From Bifidobacterium adolescentis ATCC 15703 (GTDB lineage: Bacteria; Actinomycetota; Actinomycetes; Actinomycetales; Bifidobacteriaceae), in the NCBI RefSeq assembly GCF_000010425.1, contig NC_008618.1, positions 551,946 to 615,945 of the forward strand: a stretch of DNA of 64,000 nt, given 5' to 3'. Positions within the stretch are counted from its first letter, which is position 1, and each line of letters begins with the position of its first letter. The position numbers and the translations under genes were made by a program. Shown here piece by piece: positions 9,001 through 19,803 of this stretch. A model generated the notes under the pieces. It worked only from the letters and a program-made list of their open reading frames with translations. It searched no databases and had not been told where the DNA came from.

Positions 9001-9015
9001 TTCATGCCGTATCCG

Positions 9016-9055
9016 CCTTGTCGGCTTGGACGCATCCAAACCGACAGGGCTTTTT
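9016..9055 (+). terminator. Terminator of the liv operon
   Basis: CCTTGTCGG-TTGGA pairs with TCCAA-CCGACAGG (one C-A mismatch) around CGCA. GCTTTTT follows. Confidence 0.85.
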
Positions 9056-9157
9056 CTATATCCGATGGAATATTCGCCGGTCGTGTTCCCTCCATTCGGG
9101 CGCGCCATCGAGCCATGCCTTACAATAGGTAAGTTGACTGGCTGAAAGGGAGGTGTC

Positions 9158-9820
9158 ATGAGCGAAATTTGCACAGTAAACGACGAATCCCTTGCCCGGG
9201 CCGTTGAAATCATCCATGATGGCGGATTGGTGGTCATCCCCACTGACACGGTGTACGGCGTCGCCTGCGATCCGCGTAACATCGAGGCGATCCGCAAGGT
9301 GTTCGCAGCCAAACAACGACCGAAATACAAGTCGTTGCAGGTGTTGCTGCCGTCAATCGAAAGCATGGAGAAGCTGCATCTGACCTTGCCGGTGCCGCTC
9401 AACCGTCTGGCCGCCATGTTCATGCCGGGCGCTTTTTCGCCGATAGCGGAAGCGGAAGACGACTGTTCGCTTGCCACGTTGCGTCATGATCCGACAACCG
9501 GCAAAGCCACACAGGGCGTGCGCATCCCCAATTCCGCGGTCGCGCTGCGTATTCTGCGAGCCACCGGGCCGTTGGCCGCCACCAGCGCCAACCGTTCCGG
9601 CGAGGAAAGCGCACAAACGGTGCAGGAAGCCGCGGACGCGCTGGGAGATGCGGTGGATCTGTATTTGGACGGGGGGGCGACTCCGGGACATGTGTCGTCC
9701 ACGGTGGTTGCAGCCGACCCGCACGAGCGCGACGGCATCGCGATTCTTCGGGAGGGAGTGATTCGCGAGCTGGTCATCCGTAAGGCTTTAACACTGAATG
9801 GCGGTGCTTTGGGCGCATGA
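9158..9820 (+). CDS. tsaC: L-threonylcarbamoyladenylate synthase (Sua5/YrdC family)
   Basis: A 220-residue YrdC-domain protein that makes threonylcarbamoyl-AMP from threonine, bicarbonate and ATP, the first step of t6A37 modification in ANN-decoding tRNAs (including tRNA-Ile). Visible family motifs are GGLVVIPTDTVYGVACD (residues 22-38), the Lys/Arg-rich KQRPKYKSLQVLLP that binds substrate, and ATSANRSGE. It lacks the C-terminal Sua5 domain, so it is the short TsaC form. ATG 9158 follows AAAGGGAGGTG. It overlaps the next gene by ATGA at 9817. Confidence 0.94.
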   Translation: MSEICTVNDESLARAVEIIHDGGLVVIPTDTVYGVACDPRNIEAIRKVFAAKQRPKYKSLQVLLPSIESMEKLHLTLPVPLNRLAAMFMPGAFSPIAEAEDDCSLATLRHDPTTGKATQGVRIPNSAVALRILRATGPLAATSANRSGEESAQTVQEAADALGDAVDLYLDGGATPGHVSSTVVAADPHERDGIAILREGVIRELVIRKALTLNGGALGA

Positions 9821-10995
9821 GAATCTACCTGTTCATTGCCGCGGTCGCAGGTGGCGTCACCTATCTGCTCACGCCGCTGATCCGGCACATCGCCATCGAA
9901 ATCGGCGCAGTCGGCGAAGTGCGTGCACGCGACGTGCATACCGTGCCGACGCCACGCATGGGTGGACTGGGCATGCTTATCGGCTTCACCGTGGCCATGC
10001 TGTTCGCCTCGCGCATCCCTTTCATCGAAGGCCTGTTCGCCCAATCGCATCAGGCATGGGTGATTCTAGCCGGCGCCATTATGATCAGCCTGCTGGGCAT
10101 GGCCGACGATTTGTGGGACCTTGACTGGATGCTCAAACTCGCCGGTCAGCTGCTCATCTCTGTGTTTGTGGCCTGGGGCGGCCTGCAGATCATCTCGTTG
10201 CCTCTCGGCTCGCTCGTCACCGCGTCGCCGAGCCTGTCGATGGCCATCACCGCGTTCCTTATCGTCGCGTCCATCAACGCGGTCAACTTCGTGGACGGTC
10301 TTGACGGCCTCGCTTCGGGCATCGTCGCGATCGGCGGCATCGCCTTCGCCATCTATTCGTACATCATCGCAAGAAGCTCGCCGTCGTACGCATCCATGGC
10401 GACGCTGATCGACATCGCCATGGTCGGCATGTGCGTCGGCTTCATCCTGCATAACTGGCATCCTGCGAAACTGTTCATGGGAGATTCCGGCTCCATGCTG
10501 CTCGGCTATCTGATCACCTGCGCGTCGATCGTCATGACGGGCCGTCTCGATCCGGCGTCCATCCATACCAGCATCTATCTGCCGGTGTTCATGCCGATTC
10601 TGCTGCCGATGCTGGTGCTGTTCCTGCCGATCCTCGACATGTGTCTTGCGATTGTGCGGCGGTTGAGCAAAGGCCAGTCGCCGATGCATCCCGATCGCAT
10701 GCACCTGCACCACCGCATGCTGCGCATCGGACACACCGTGCAGGGCGCGGTGCTGATTCTCTGGGGGTGGGCGTCGCTGATCGCATTCGGCTCGATCATG
10801 ATTCTGTTCTTCAAAGCGCAGTATGTGCTGATTGGCTTCCTCATTGCGTCGGCGCTGCTGACGGTCGCCACGATGTACCCGTATCTGAAACACCGCATTC
10901 CCGAAATCCGTGAGGAAAACGCAATCTCCGGAACCGATGCGCAACACGCGTCGGTCGGACGCGCGCGCGGCGACAAAACGCGCGGTGGACGCTGA
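9817..10995 (+). CDS. UDP-GlcNAc:undecaprenyl-phosphate GlcNAc-1-phosphate transferase (WecA/TagO/MraY family)
   Basis: A 392-residue polytopic membrane enzyme of the polyprenyl-phosphate hexose-1-phosphate transferase family. It starts cell-envelope polysaccharide or teichoic-type polymers on undecaprenyl phosphate. Family motifs: VPTPRMGGLGMLIGF, the Mg-binding MADDLWDLDW, VNFVDGLDGLASG, LFMGDSGSMLLGYL and the cytoplasmic His motif DRMHLHHRMLRIGHT, which fits the WecA/TagO branch rather than MraY. A basic cytosolic tail (GRARGDKTRGGR) ends the protein. It is translationally coupled to tsaC by a 4-nt overlap, an arrangement seen widely in Actinobacteria. Confidence 0.9.
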   Translation: MRIYLFIAAVAGGVTYLLTPLIRHIAIEIGAVGEVRARDVHTVPTPRMGGLGMLIGFTVAMLFASRIPFIEGLFAQSHQAWVILAGAIMISLLGMADDLWDLDWMLKLAGQLLISVFVAWGGLQIISLPLGSLVTASPSLSMAITAFLIVASINAVNFVDGLDGLASGIVAIGGIAFAIYSYIIARSSPSYASMATLIDIAMVGMCVGFILHNWHPAKLFMGDSGSMLLGYLITCASIVMTGRLDPASIHTSIYLPVFMPILLPMLVLFLPILDMCLAIVRRLSKGQSPMHPDRMHLHHRMLRIGHTVQGAVLILWGWASLIAFGSIMILFFKAQYVLIGFLIASALLTVATMYPYLKHRIPEIREENAISGTDAQHASVGRARGDKTRGGR

Positions 10996-11105
10996 TCGTC
11001 CGTCCGGCGCAATCGCAAGAAAAACTGATGAAACGCTTTGCCAAACGATATAAGCAGCTTTTATTACGATTGATAATTTCGGCTTTTCGCGCCGTGTCGC
11101 AGTAA

Positions 11106-12677
<1,572 letters not shown>

Positions 12678-12728
12678 TTGGCGAATACCGCGCGAAACGC
12701 ATACGACGCGACTAAACGCTAGATAATA

Positions 12729-12777
12729 CGAAACCCGTCCGGTGGCAGGAATGCCGCTGGACGGGTTTCGTGCGTTT
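12729..12777 (+). terminator. guaB: Terminator of guaB
   Basis: CGAAACCCGTCC pairs with GGACGGGTTTCG (12 bp), with an inner TGGCA/TGCC segment. It is followed by TGCGTTTT. It may also serve the convergent LacI gene. Confidence 0.8.
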
Positions 12778-12840
12778 TCGGCAGCTATTGGTCTAGTGAC
12801 GTTTAGTTAATTGAGCCATGTCGATGGCACCGTATGAACG

Positions 12841-13875
12841 TCAACTTACGCGTTCCGTGGTGCCACGCAGCACCAGCGACGTCGGCATGACGGTGAACGG
12901 CTCGTCAAGCGTCTCGCCATTGAGCAGCGCAAGCGTCTTACGTGCAGCGATACGGCCGATTTCCGCCGGATCCTGATGCATGGTGGTCAGATCCAATGCG
13001 GTGGCGGTGTCGTCATCATCGAATCCGACCAGCGACACGTCCTGTGGCACGCGCCATCCCATGCGCCGCAGCTCCTTCAGCAGGGGAGCGGCCACGGCGT
13101 CGACGGAGACGCAGATGGCGGTCGGCTGCTTTGGAGCGCTGAGCAGCTGCGCGACGATGCCGGAATAGATGTCCTGCTCGCTGCGAGCATCGATATGGGA
13201 TAGTGACGGCATGACGATGATGTCTTCATCCGCGTAACCGCAAGCTTGTGAGGCTTCGCTGAATCCCTTCTTGCGCAGCCTGTCGGAGCAGACGAACGGC
13301 GTGGTGTTGATGGGCTGTTCGATGTAGGCGAGCGTCTTATGCCCTAACGATTTGAGGAACCGTACAATCGTCGCCATGGAAGCCTCGTCGTCGATGGCGA
13401 CGCCGGCGTCGAGACCGTGCGTGCTCGGCGCGTTCATGCCGACCACCGGAATGGTCAGATTGCCAAGCACCTGCTTCTTCGCCTCGTCGAAGTCAAATGA
13501 CGCCTCGATGACCGCGTCGACGTTGCGGTTGCCCGGAAGATTTTGGAAAAACGCATCCAAATCGTCCTGCGTCCACACGATGTAAGGAACGATGTCGTAT
13601 CCGGCCTTCGACATCACCTCGTAAATGCCTTCGAAGGCGTGGGCGTTGAACCAGCTGCTGATTTCGTTCGGCAGCAGCACGGCGACTCGCATGGTTTTGC
13701 CGGACGCCAGGGACGACGCGCTTTTCGAAAAGGAGAAATGCAGGCGCTTCGCCTCCTGCTCGATGCGTTCCCTGGTTTCGGGACTGACCCTGTCGAGCCC
13801 GCGAAGCGCGCGGGACACGGTGGAGACGGACACTCCGGCTGCCTGGGCTACGTCTGCGATGGTGGTTCGTGGCAT
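12841..13875 (-). CDS. LacI-family transcriptional regulator
   Basis: A 344-residue LacI/GalR regulator. The N-terminal helix-turn-helix reads TIADVAQAAGVSVSTVSRAL, with hinge LRGLDRVSPETRERIEQEA, followed by a sugar-binding-protein-like effector domain (RVAVLLPNEISSWFNAHAFE to the end). It is divergently transcribed from the GH13 alpha-glucosidase at 14207, and the 331-bp gap holds three matching operator-like sequences. It therefore probably represses that gene, and possibly itself, and responds to an alpha-glucoside or its product. The exact effector cannot be read from sequence. Confidence 0.93.
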   Translation of the reverse strand: MPRTTIADVAQAAGVSVSTVSRALRGLDRVSPETRERIEQEAKRLHFSFSKSASSLASGKTMRVAVLLPNEISSWFNAHAFEGIYEVMSKAGYDIVPYIVWTQDDLDAFFQNLPGNRNVDAVIEASFDFDEAKKQVLGNLTIPVVGMNAPSTHGLDAGVAIDDEASMATIVRFLKSLGHKTLAYIEQPINTTPFVCSDRLRKKGFSEASQACGYADEDIIVMPSLSHIDARSEQDIYSGIVAQLLSAPKQPTAICVSVDAVAAPLLKELRRMGWRVPQDVSLVGFDDDDTATALDLTTMHQDPAEIGRIAARKTLALLNGETLDEPFTVMPTSLVLRGTTERVS

Positions 13876-13958
13876 GGTCGGATGGCTCCTTAGGGTGGAC
13901 TATGCGGGCGGTCGGTTGCCCGCGACTGCTTCACTCTATCACGACACGCTGCTTTTGT

Positions 13959-13974
13959 AAAAACGCTTGCATGG
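13959..13974. promoter_or_regulatory. LacI-type operator candidate 1
   Basis: AAAAACGCTTGCATGG; its complement contains GCAAGCGTTTTT and shares CAAGCGTT with the other two sites. It sits 84 bp upstream of the LacI gene start. Confidence 0.5.
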
Positions 13975-14047
13975 CTTCAGGTGTTGTTATTGCTTGCTTT
14001 TTGAAGTGCTGCCACCTTGTTCTGCCTCCTGTGGTTTGCGCTTTTTT

Positions 14048-14062
14048 GCACAAGCGTTATTA
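14048..14062. promoter_or_regulatory. LacI-type operator candidate 2
   Basis: GCACAAGCGTTATTA. It shares TGCACAAGCGTT (starting at 14047) exactly with the site at 14177 and lies mid-way in the divergent intergenic region. Confidence 0.55.
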
Positions 14063-14176
14063 TTGATTATGTCAAGCAATGCGATAACAGCAACGAAGCT
14101 ACACAACACAACATAACCATCGTAGGAAAATCAACGAAAATCGTTCTACGTACGGAGTTGTGATACGTGCGCACGG

Positions 14177-14193
14177 TGCACAAGCGTTTGTAT
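14177..14193. promoter_or_regulatory. LacI-type operator candidate 3, next to the ribosome-binding site
   Basis: GTGCACAAGCGTTTGTA. It ends just before the GAAAGGGG ribosome-binding site of the alpha-glucosidase. A repressor bound here would block transcription start or early elongation. Confidence 0.6.
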
Positions 14194-14206
14194 GAAAGGG
14201 GACAAC

Positions 14207-15964
14207 ATGACCGAAGTCAACGATCCGTCGCTGTGGTGGAAGCAGGCCGTGGTCTACCAGGTGTATCCACGTTCCTTCAAGGATTCCCGCGGCGAGGGCC
14301 TCGGCCAGATTGCCGGCGTCACCGAGAAAATCGGATATCTGAAGGAACTGGGCGTCGACGCCATCTGGCTGAGCCCGTTCTACCCGTCCCAGCTGGCCGA
14401 CGGCGGCTATGACGTGGACGACTACCGCAACGTCGATCCGAAACTCGGCACCATGGACGATTTCGACGCGCTCGCCAAAGCCGCGCATGCCGACGGCATC
14501 AAAATCGTCGTGGACATCGTGCCGAACCACAGCTCCAACCTGCACGAATGGTTCAAGGCCGCGTTGGCCGCGAAACCCGGCTCGCCGGAACGCGACCGCT
14601 ACATCTTCCGCGATGGCAAGGGACCGAACGGCGACGAGCCGCCGACCAACTGGCAGAACCACTTCGGCGGCCCTGCATGGACGCGCGTGCCCGACGGCCA
14701 ATGGTATCTGCACATGTTCACCAAGGAACAGCCGGACTGGAACTGGAAAAACGAGGACGTGCGCGCCGATTTCATCAAAACCCTGCGTTTCTGGCTTGAC
14801 CACGGTGCCGACGGCTTCCGCGTGGACGTGGCGCACGGCCTGGCCAAGGATCTCGACCGCGATGATCTGGACGATTATGTGGTCTGGTGCACCAACGATC
14901 AGCCCGAAGACGGCTCCCATCCGGTGATCGACCGCGACGAAGTGCACGACATCTACCACGAGTGGCGCAAGGTGTTCAACGAGTACGATCCGCCGGCGTT
15001 CGCCGTGGCTGAGGCGTGGGTCCGACCAAGCCGCCAGCATCTGTACGCCTCCCCGGACGATCTCGGCCAGATCTTCAACTTCGAGTTCGCCAAGAAGGAT
15101 TGGATCCGCGACGACATGCACCTCGCCATCGAGGAAGGTCTGGAAAGCGCCGAACGGTCCGGTTCCACCGCCACTTGGGTGATGAGCAACCATGACGTGG
15201 TCCGCCATGCCACCCGCTACGCGCTGCCCCAGGTGCCGACCGGCGAATACCATCGACTGCCGCTCGACTGGCTGCTGCGCGACGGCACCACATACCGGGA
15301 GGACCGCGCGCTCGGCACCAAGCGCGCCCGCGCCGCGATCATGATGGAGATGGCGCTGCCCGGCTCCGCCTACGTGTATCAAGGCGAGGAACTCGGCCTG
15401 TTCGAAGTGGCCGACATTCCGTGGGATGAGCTGGAGGATCCGTCCGCATGGCGCACCTCCCGTTCCGCCAGCACCAAAGGCCGTGACGGCTGCCGTGTGC
15501 CGCTGCCGTGGGTTGCGGCCGACGCTCCGCAGCTGGACGATCCGAACGATGAGTTCGGCCATGGCGGCTCCTTCGGATTCTCGCCGGCAGACGCGAAGGC
15601 CGAGCCGCATCTGCCGCAACCCAAGTGGTACAAGGATTTCGCGGTCGATGTCGAATCGGCCGACCCGGATTCCATGCTGAACCTGTACCGCCGCGTGCTG
15701 GCATTGCGACATGAGTTGCAGACCACCGACCTGAGTCTCGAATGGCTTCCGGAAGACCAGCCCGGCAAGGCGCATGACGGCGCCAACGGTTTCCCGGGTG
15801 GCACCATCGCGTACCGCCGTGCCAACGGCTGGGCCTCGATCACCAACTTCGGCGAAGAACCGATCACGTTGCCGCAAGGCGAAGTGCTGCTGACATCAGG
15901 ACCGCTTACCGACGACGGCAAGCTGCCGCAAGATACCAGCGCTTGGCTCAAACTGGCCGATTGA
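14207..15964 (+). CDS. GH13 alpha-glucosidase / oligo-1,6-glucosidase
   Basis: A 585-residue cytoplasmic GH13 enzyme that releases glucose from the non-reducing end of short alpha-glucosides. Opening WWKQAVVYQVYPRSFKDS and DAIWLSPFYPSQLADGGYDV match the actinobacterial alpha-glucosidase branch. Catalytic residues: nucleophile Asp207 in GFRVDVAH, acid/base Glu269 in AVAEAWV, transition-state Asp330 in MSNHDVVRH. Valine follows the nucleophile, which favours alpha-1,6 activity in oligo-1,6-glucosidases, but this rule is uncertain for this branch. ATG 14207 is chosen because GAAAGGGG precedes it; the in-frame ATG at 14192 lies upstream of that site. No signal peptide. Likely controlled by the divergent LacI regulator. 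Confidence 0.93.
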   Translation: MTEVNDPSLWWKQAVVYQVYPRSFKDSRGEGLGQIAGVTEKIGYLKELGVDAIWLSPFYPSQLADGGYDVDDYRNVDPKLGTMDDFDALAKAAHADGIKIVVDIVPNHSSNLHEWFKAALAAKPGSPERDRYIFRDGKGPNGDEPPTNWQNHFGGPAWTRVPDGQWYLHMFTKEQPDWNWKNEDVRADFIKTLRFWLDHGADGFRVDVAHGLAKDLDRDDLDDYVVWCTNDQPEDGSHPVIDRDEVHDIYHEWRKVFNEYDPPAFAVAEAWVRPSRQHLYASPDDLGQIFNFEFAKKDWIRDDMHLAIEEGLESAERSGSTATWVMSNHDVVRHATRYALPQVPTGEYHRLPLDWLLRDGTTYREDRALGTKRARAAIMMEMALPGSAYVYQGEELGLFEVADIPWDELEDPSAWRTSRSASTKGRDGCRVPLPWVAADAPQLDDPNDEFGHGGSFGFSPADAKAEPHLPQPKWYKDFAVDVESADPDSMLNLYRRVLALRHELQTTDLSLEWLPEDQPGKAHDGANGFPGGTIAYRRANGWASITNFGEEPITLPQGEVLLTSGPLTDDGKLPQDTSAWLKLAD

Positions 15965-16048
15965 CCGCACGCAGGATGCCCCGATCTGAGGGTGTCCGTG
16001 CCGGATACCGCACTCGTGCGCTGAACCATCGAACCGGCAGCGCGCTCC

Positions 16049-16095
16049 AGCCGTCCGCGTCCCTCCATTTGGGCGCGGACGGCTTTCCTGTTTCC
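16049..16095 (+). terminator. Terminator after the alpha-glucosidase
   Basis: AGCCGTCCGCG pairs with CGCGGACGGCT around about 14 nt, followed by TTCCTGTTT. Confidence 0.7.
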
Positions 16096-16202
16096 AACGA
16101 CCGTTTTCCAACGATGACGGTCCGACGTACCTACCCTGCGGTATCTTCATATGTTCGGCCTGCGCAGAGGGCGCGACCGCGGACCAATCGAAAGAGGCAA
16201 CG

Positions 16203-16856
16203 ATGGTAGATGCACACGATGGCGAAACATACACGTCCGAAGGCTCACGTCTGATCTGGATCGACTGCGAGATGACCGGCCTAGATATCTTCGGCGGCGA
16301 CGAGCTCGTCGAGGTTTCCGTGGTGCCGACCGACTTCGACCTGAACGTGCTCGACGAAGGTGTCGACTATGTGATCAAGCCCAGTCAGAAGGCTGTCGAC
16401 CACATGAATGACTTCGTGCGCGCCATGCACACCCGTTCCGGCCTGATCAACGAATGGGAACACGGTCTGAGCCTCGACGAAGCGCAAGCCAAGGTCATCG
16501 AATACGTCAGGAAATTCACTCCGGCCGGCGTCAAGCCGCTGCTCGCCGGCAACACCATCGGCTCCGACAAGAAGTTCCTTGACCACTACATGCCGGAACT
16601 CATGGAGAACCTGCACTACCGCACCATCGACGTGAGCACCTTCAAGGAACTCGCCCGCCGCTGGTATCCGGCCGTCTACCTCAACCGTCCGCCGAAGAAC
16701 GGCGGCCACCGCGCGCTCGCCGACATCATCGAATCGCTCGACGAACTGCGTTACTACCGCAAGGCGTTCATGGCCCCGGTGCCCGGTCCGAGCGAAGCGG
16801 AGGCGAAGGCCATCGCCTCTGAAATCCAGGAAACCAGCCTGCTCAACAAGGACTGA
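16203..16856 (+). CDS. orn: Oligoribonuclease
   Basis: A 217-residue DEDDh 3'-5' exonuclease that clears 2-5-nt RNA fragments (and pGpG) at the end of mRNA decay. Catalytic motifs: Exo [13 protein letters not shown], Exo II around [21 protein letters not shown], and Exo [13 protein letters not shown] with the conserved His and Asp. About 15 extra N-terminal residues precede the usual Orn start. ATG 16203 follows GAAAGAGG at good spacing. A HAD phosphatase gene follows after 27 bp, probably on the same transcript. Confidence 0.95.
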   Translation: MVDAHDGETYTSEGSRLIWIDCEMTGLDIFGGDELVEVSVVPTDFDLNVLDEGVDYVIKPSQKAVDHMNDFVRAMHTRSGLINEWEHGLSLDEAQAKVIEYVRKFTPAGVKPLLAGNTIGSDKKFLDHYMPELMENLHYRTIDVSTFKELARRWYPAVYLNRPPKNGGHRALADIIESLDELRYYRKAFMAPVPGPSEAEAKAIASEIQETSLLNKD

Positions 16857-16883
16857 CAGCACGACTCCAGCGAGAGGAACCGC

Positions 16884-17783
16884 ATGACCGCAGCTGATTG
16901 GACCACCATCGGCCAACCGCAGGATATCCGCCTTGTGGTCGCCGACATGGACGGCACGTTACTTGACGAACGAAGCCGAATCCCCGACGGATTCTGGCCC
17001 ATGCTCGCCCGGCTCAAACGCCGTGGCGTCGAATTCGTGCCCGCGTCCGGACGCCAATACGCCACGCTGCGCAACATGTTCGCCGACAAAGCCGCGGAGA
17101 TTCTCGACGGGGGAGAACTGTCCTATATCGCGGAAAACGGCAATGTGGTGGCGCTCGACGGCAAAGTCGTGGAAGTGCATGGCGTCGATTTGGACGTCAC
17201 GAGTCACGTCATCGACCTGGTCGACGACGCCGCTGCCTCCGGCGAGCATAACGTGGGACTGGTGGTGTGTGGCCTTAAATCGGCATACGTGCAGCGTTCC
17301 GACAAGCCGTTCCTCGATGAAGTCGGCAAATACTACGCGGCGCTGAGCATCGTGGACGATCTGCACGAAGTGCTCGACTTCGCGCAGGAACCGTCCGCCT
17401 ACACCCCTGACGGCGACGCCGAAATCGTTCTGAAACTCGCGATCCTCGACCTTGACGGCTCCGAACGATTCACCAACGAAAAGCTCACACATCTGCGCGC
17501 GGACTACCAGGTGGTCGTCTCCGGCAAACTGTGGGTGGACATCATGAACATCGAAACCGACAAAAAGCAGGGCGTCGAGGCGTTGCAGCGCGTGCTCGGC
17601 GTCACACCCGCGCAGACGGCGGTGTTCGGCGACTACCTCAACGATCTGCTCATGCTTGAGGCGGGCGACTGGTCGTTCGCCATGGGCAACGCACACCCCG
17701 ATTTGAAGGCCGCCGCGCGCTACATCGCACCGTCGAACGTCGAGCACGGTGTGCTCAAGGTTGTGGACAGGCTGGTTGCCTGA
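16884..17783 (+). CDS. Cof-type HAD-superfamily hydrolase
   Basis: A 299-residue HAD phosphatase of the Cof/C2-cap type. Motif I is VVADMDGTLLDERSRIP with the nucleophilic Asp, motif II lies in VPASGRQYAT, the motif III lysine is in the TDKKQGVEAL segment, and motif IV is VFGDYLNDLLMLEAG. These enzymes dephosphorylate sugar phosphates, FMN or PLP; the substrate here is unknown. ATG 16884 follows GAGAGGAACC. It lies between orn and a helicase gene on the same strand, suggesting a small operon. Confidence 0.9.
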   Translation: MTAADWTTIGQPQDIRLVVADMDGTLLDERSRIPDGFWPMLARLKRRGVEFVPASGRQYATLRNMFADKAAEILDGGELSYIAENGNVVALDGKVVEVHGVDLDVTSHVIDLVDDAAASGEHNVGLVVCGLKSAYVQRSDKPFLDEVGKYYAALSIVDDLHEVLDFAQEPSAYTPDGDAEIVLKLAILDLDGSERFTNEKLTHLRADYQVVVSGKLWVDIMNIETDKKQGVEALQRVLGVTPAQTAVFGDYLNDLLMLEAGDWSFAMGNAHPDLKAAARYIAPSNVEHGVLKVVDRLVA

Positions 17784-17827
17784 CGATTTCGTTGCATGGG
17801 GCGCGGTGACGTAAAGAAGGTGGCGTA

Positions 17828-19240
17828 ATGAGGCAATCCGAGGCGCTTGCGATTCTGGGTTCCGGCGCAAGCGTGTTCCTGACGGGCGCGCCCGGTGCCG
17901 GCAAAACCTACGTGCTCAACGAATTCATACGGCAGGCGCGTGCCGACGGCGCATCCGTGGCCGTCACCGCATCCACGGGCATCGCTGCCACGCATATCAA
18001 CGGCACCACCATCCATTCCTGGAGCGGCATCGGCTTGGCCACGGCATTGACCGACAATCTGGTCAAAACCGTTCGCACACGCCGCAAACGCAAGCTGCAG
18101 GAAGCCGACATCCTCATCATCGACGAGGTCTCCATGCTGCACGCGTGGCTGTTCGACATGGTTGACCGGATCTGCCGCATCATCCGCCGCGACGAACGTC
18201 CGTTCGGCGGGCTGCAGGTGGTGTTGTCCGGCGATTTTTTCCAGCTGCCGCCGGTTTCGGTATCGGGACGCAACAACGACCTGATCGCGCCGTCCGCCGA
18301 ATATCTGGCCAGTCGCGAACGGTACATGCGCGCCGGACTCAATCCCGAAGGTTTCGTCACCGAATCGTTGGTATGGCGCGAATTGAACCCCGTTGTCTGC
18401 TATCTGACCGAACAGCATCGTCAGGATGACGGCCAGCTGTTGAACGTGCTGACCGACATTCGCGAAGGCGCGGTGGACGATGGCGACCGCAATGTGCTGC
18501 TGACCCGGTTGGGGGCCATTCCGGAACCCGGGCAGCAGGCGGTGAACCTGTTCCCCGTCAACAGGCAGGCCGACGCGCTTAATGACCTGCGCCTGTTCGA
18601 AATCAAGGAGGAGCCGCACGAATACCTCGCCGAATCCGAGGGCGCGGCGAATCTGGTGGAACGGCTCAAAAAGAACATGCTCGCTCCCGAACGCTTGTAC
18701 CTCAAAACGGGCGCGGCCGTGATGGCGGTGCGCAACGACACCGACCACCAGTACGTCAACGGGTCGCTCGGCACCGTGCGTGGATTCACCACGCAATCGC
18801 AGGGCGGCTGGCCGATCGTCGAATTCGAAAACGGCAACATCGTCACCATGAAGCCGAATTCCTGGCAGATGCAGGACGGCGATACCGTGCTCGCCACGGT
18901 CAAACAGGTGCCGTTGCGCTGCGCGTGGGCGATCACCATCCACAAATCGCAAGGCATGACGCTCGATCGTGCCGTCATGGATTTGCGGCGCACATTCGCG
19001 CCGGGCATGGGATACGTGGCGCTGTCGCGAGTGGAAGGGCTCGACGGCCTGTATCTGCAAGGCGTCAACGAGCGCATGTTCCTGGTCTCACCGGACGCGG
19101 TCCGTCTTGATGGACAATTGCGATTGGAGTCGGCGCAGGCCGTCGATACGCTTGCCTCCGACGGTGTCGGAGCATTCCGCGCCCGCATGCCGCAACCGGC
19201 CGGTGAGGATGACGAATTCGCGCAGGACGTGCTGTTCTGA
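17828..19240 (+). CDS. Pif1-like superfamily 1 DNA helicase
   Basis: A 470-residue ATPase with Walker A FLTGAPGAGKTYVLNEFI, motif Ia TASTGIAATHINGTTIHSW, motif II ADILIIDEVSMLHAW, motif III VVLSGDFFQLPPV, and a C-terminal motif WAITIHKSQGMTLDRAVMDL followed by GYVALSRVEGLDGLYLQG. This is the Pif1/RecD-like 5'-3' helicase architecture. Bacterial Pif1 proteins act on replication barriers, G-quadruplexes and R-loops, but the cellular role here is inferred. ATG 17828 follows AAGAAGGTGG. It ends close to a convergent small membrane-protein gene. Confidence 0.9.
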   Translation: MRQSEALAILGSGASVFLTGAPGAGKTYVLNEFIRQARADGASVAVTASTGIAATHINGTTIHSWSGIGLATALTDNLVKTVRTRRKRKLQEADILIIDEVSMLHAWLFDMVDRICRIIRRDERPFGGLQVVLSGDFFQLPPVSVSGRNNDLIAPSAEYLASRERYMRAGLNPEGFVTESLVWRELNPVVCYLTEQHRQDDGQLLNVLTDIREGAVDDGDRNVLLTRLGAIPEPGQQAVNLFPVNRQADALNDLRLFEIKEEPHEYLAESEGAANLVERLKKNMLAPERLYLKTGAAVMAVRNDTDHQYVNGSLGTVRGFTTQSQGGWPIVEFENGNIVTMKPNSWQMQDGDTVLATVKQVPLRCAWAITIHKSQGMTLDRAVMDLRRTFAPGMGYVALSRVEGLDGLYLQGVNERMFLVSPDAVRLDGQLRLESAQAVDTLASDGVGAFRARMPQPAGEDDEFAQDVLF

Positions 19241-19254
19241 CCCGCTGCTAAATA

Positions 19255-19641
19255 TCAGCCCATCGCCTGCAGGGAACGCGCAAGATCCGGGTCGAGCTCA
19301 ACTTCGTCCTCGACGCTTTCCGAATCGGGGTCCCAACAGCTGGCGATCACGCAGGCCAGTCCGACGAGCAACCAAAGCGGGTTGCGCTGCAGGAACTCAA
19401 GACCTGGAATCGCCCGCGTGACGATGATCCATATCACCATGCCGGCCAGCGCAATCGCATTGAACGGCTTCTTCCATGGCAGGGAAATCAACGTGACGCA
19501 CAATACGGCCAGGCACAGGCCGATCCATTGGTTGCCTTCGGTCAGCACTTCCGGCGCTGCCGCCGCGAAGACGAAATAGCAGATGATGCCGATCCGGCCG
19601 AGTTTGTTCCAAATCGAAATGTGCGCGGTGACGTGACGCAT
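19255..19641 (-). CDS. Small membrane protein of unknown function
   Basis: A 128-residue protein with about four hydrophobic segments (IGIICYFVFAAAAPEVL, WIGLCLAVLCVTLISLP, NAIALAGMVIWIIVTRAI, PLWLLVGLACVIASCW) and an acidic C-terminal tail rich in Glu and Asp. The N-terminus MRHVTAHISIWNKLGRIG is cytosolic-like. ATG at 19641 is preceded on the minus strand by AAGGAC. I do not recognise a characterised family. Its start region lies 63 bp from the palindrome at 19704, which it shares with divergent proS. Composition matches the neighbours, so there is no sign of recent transfer. Confidence 0.75.
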   Translation of the reverse strand: MRHVTAHISIWNKLGRIGIICYFVFAAAAPEVLTEGNQWIGLCLAVLCVTLISLPWKKPFNAIALAGMVIWIIVTRAIPGLEFLQRNPLWLLVGLACVIASCWDPDSESVEDEVELDPDLARSLQAMG

Positions 19642-19703
19642 GCTGCGTCCTTTCCTTATGAAGCGATATGGTGCTGATTCCAGTATCATAGAAACGGCTT
19701 TAG

Positions 19704-19729
19704 ACTTATTTATAACTCTATAAATAACG
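19704..19729. promoter_or_regulatory. 26-bp palindrome, copy 2 (unassigned operator-like site)
   Basis: ACTTATTTATAA, two bases, CTATAAATAACG. It matches the consensus CGTTATTTATAA-N2-TTATAAATAACG at 10 and 11 of 12 positions per arm, like the copy at 1036. It lies between the divergent small membrane-protein gene and proS. Confidence 0.5.
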
Positions 19730-19803
19730 TTTTTCGCGTATTGGTGTGCGATTCGAGGACGTGTGGCGCATCCAAGTCGGCTTACCTGAGTAATTTGGAA
19801 CGT

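Noticed and set aside
14099..15877. 592-codon minus-strand frame opposite the alpha-glucosidase
   Set aside because: GH13 catalytic residues and a ribosome site on the plus strand settle the coding strand.
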